Shown here: positions 60,952-61,296 of the stretch, in pieces
Position numbering within the stretch: the stretch's first letter is position 1
Layout of the letters: each line of letters starts with the position of its first letter
Assembly (NCBI GenBank): GCA_947589305.1
Contig: CANQAP010000011.1
Coordinates: 1-61,296, forward strand
DNA from: an uncultured Lachnospiraceae bacterium
GTDB taxonomy: Bacteria > Bacillota > Clostridia > Lachnospirales > Lachnospiraceae
Direction: 5' to 3'
Length of the DNA stretch: 61,296 bases
The notes under the pieces: generated by a model
What the model saw: only the letters and a program-made list of their open reading frames with translations
Told to the model about the DNA's origin: nothing
The model's database searches: none
Translations under genes and position numbers: made by a program

Positions 60952-61296
60952 TTATATAAAATTATTAAACCGCTTTAACAGTTCGTCTAACTGTCTTTGC
61001 TCCCGACCTGTTCCGTTATAATCTTCAATCGGATCAGAAACAAAATAATCTCTGAACGTTGCAAGTGCCTTTTCAAAGCTACTTTGGAATTTTTCTTTGC
61101 AGCTTACATCAAGATTTGCAAACATCTTATAAATATCGCTGTTTATTCCTTTATTTACTTCTACGCTGTCTTTTCCTGTCGTACTCCCTGCCTTAGAAAC
61201 CCCTTTTTTGTAATGAGGCGTTCCATGCTCCTTATAAAACTTCTCCTGTTCAATCTTTATCTGCTTTGCGGCAAATTCAATCATGCTGTTGACTTT
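60952..61296 (-). CDS. Partial CDS, C-terminal part of an uncharacterised protein
   Basis: The frame stays open to the window edge (KVNSMIEFAAKQIKIEQEKF), so the start lies outside or at the ATG 61284. The visible ~114 residues are helical and charged, with KMFANLDVSCKEKFQSSFEKAL and a DYFVSDPIEDYNGTGREQRQL end. Not recognised. It sits 20 bp upstream of the 328-residue gene in the same unit. Confidence 0.6.
   Translation of the reverse strand, partial: KVNSMIEFAAKQIKIEQEKFYKEHGTPHYKKGVSKAGSTTGKDSVEVNKGINSDIYKMFANLDVSCKEKFQSSFEKALATFRDYFVSDPIEDYNGTGREQRQLDELLKRFNNFI

Overview
The window looks like chromosomal DNA of a strictly anaerobic, gut-type Firmicute (Clostridia, most likely Lachnospiraceae-like). 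The reasons are an oxygen-sensitive class III ribonucleotide reductase, T-box leaders, AGGAGG-type ribosome binding sites, a clostridial plasmalogen-synthase-like gene pair and a remnant of a clostridial mobilisable element. Most genes lie on the minus strand in short operons; there is no rRNA and no CRISPR array.

Layout. 1-1.4 kb: a tRNA-Leu cut by the window edge, a secreted trigger-factor-like lipoprotein, and a three-copy 59-bp repeat. 1.5-4.6 kb: nrdD-nrdG behind two promoters, each with a pair of NrdR-like boxes. 4.6-7.7 kb: a ferredoxin-type aldo/keto reductase, aroB and a six-gene tRNA cluster. 7.9-12.5 kb: a small acidic membrane protein, the PcrA helicase, and an SPFH/zinc-ribbon protein with PspA (membrane stress). 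13.1-18.4 kb: a divergent Hsp70 paired with a giant TPR protein whose J-like domain has lost its HPD motif. 18.5-28.9 kb: SGNH hydrolase, Gfo/Idh oxidoreductase, an asymmetric heterodimeric ABC exporter with a small Cys-rich protein and a membrane protein, dUTPase, a glycosyltransferase, serine acetyltransferase, a thioesterase and a CarD-like regulator. 29.1-35.9 kb: an apparent operon pncB-upp-TVP38-ZIP-(PEP-synthase-like/glutamine amidotransferase fusion). 36.2-38.2 kb: an XRE regulator and a membrane-anchored PrsA-like foldase. 38.2-42.2 kb: trpB (TrpB2 type) and aspS, each behind a T-box. 42.2-47.7 kb: trmO, a DHH phosphoesterase, a GT2 glycosyltransferase, an acyltransferase-like membrane protein, and a padR-DUF1700-DUF4097 operon with a near-textbook palindromic operator. 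47.7-56.8 kb: yqeY, trxB, trxA, a plsA/plsR-like pair and an adenylation-PCP-reductase protein. 56.9-61.3 kb: GNAT, a broken GntR gene, mobile-element debris (TnpW, relaxase tail) carrying a complete-looking type I toxin-antitoxin locus, then a three-gene cassette of unrecognised proteins running off the edge.

The strongest leads are (1) the acyl-reductase/plasmalogen-synthase gene group at 49.5-56.7 kb, possibly an ether-lipid unit; (2) the 29.1-32.2 kb fusion, which joins in one chain the counterparts of Campylobacter L-glutamine kinase and the gamma-glutamyl-CDP-amidate hydrolase, suggesting phosphoramidate chemistry in a Firmicute; (3) the type I toxin-antitoxin locus at 58.0-58.4 kb; (4) the Hsp70/J-like TPR pair; and (5) the doubled NrdR control region. 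All family names come from reading motifs and from memory of families; no database search was possible.
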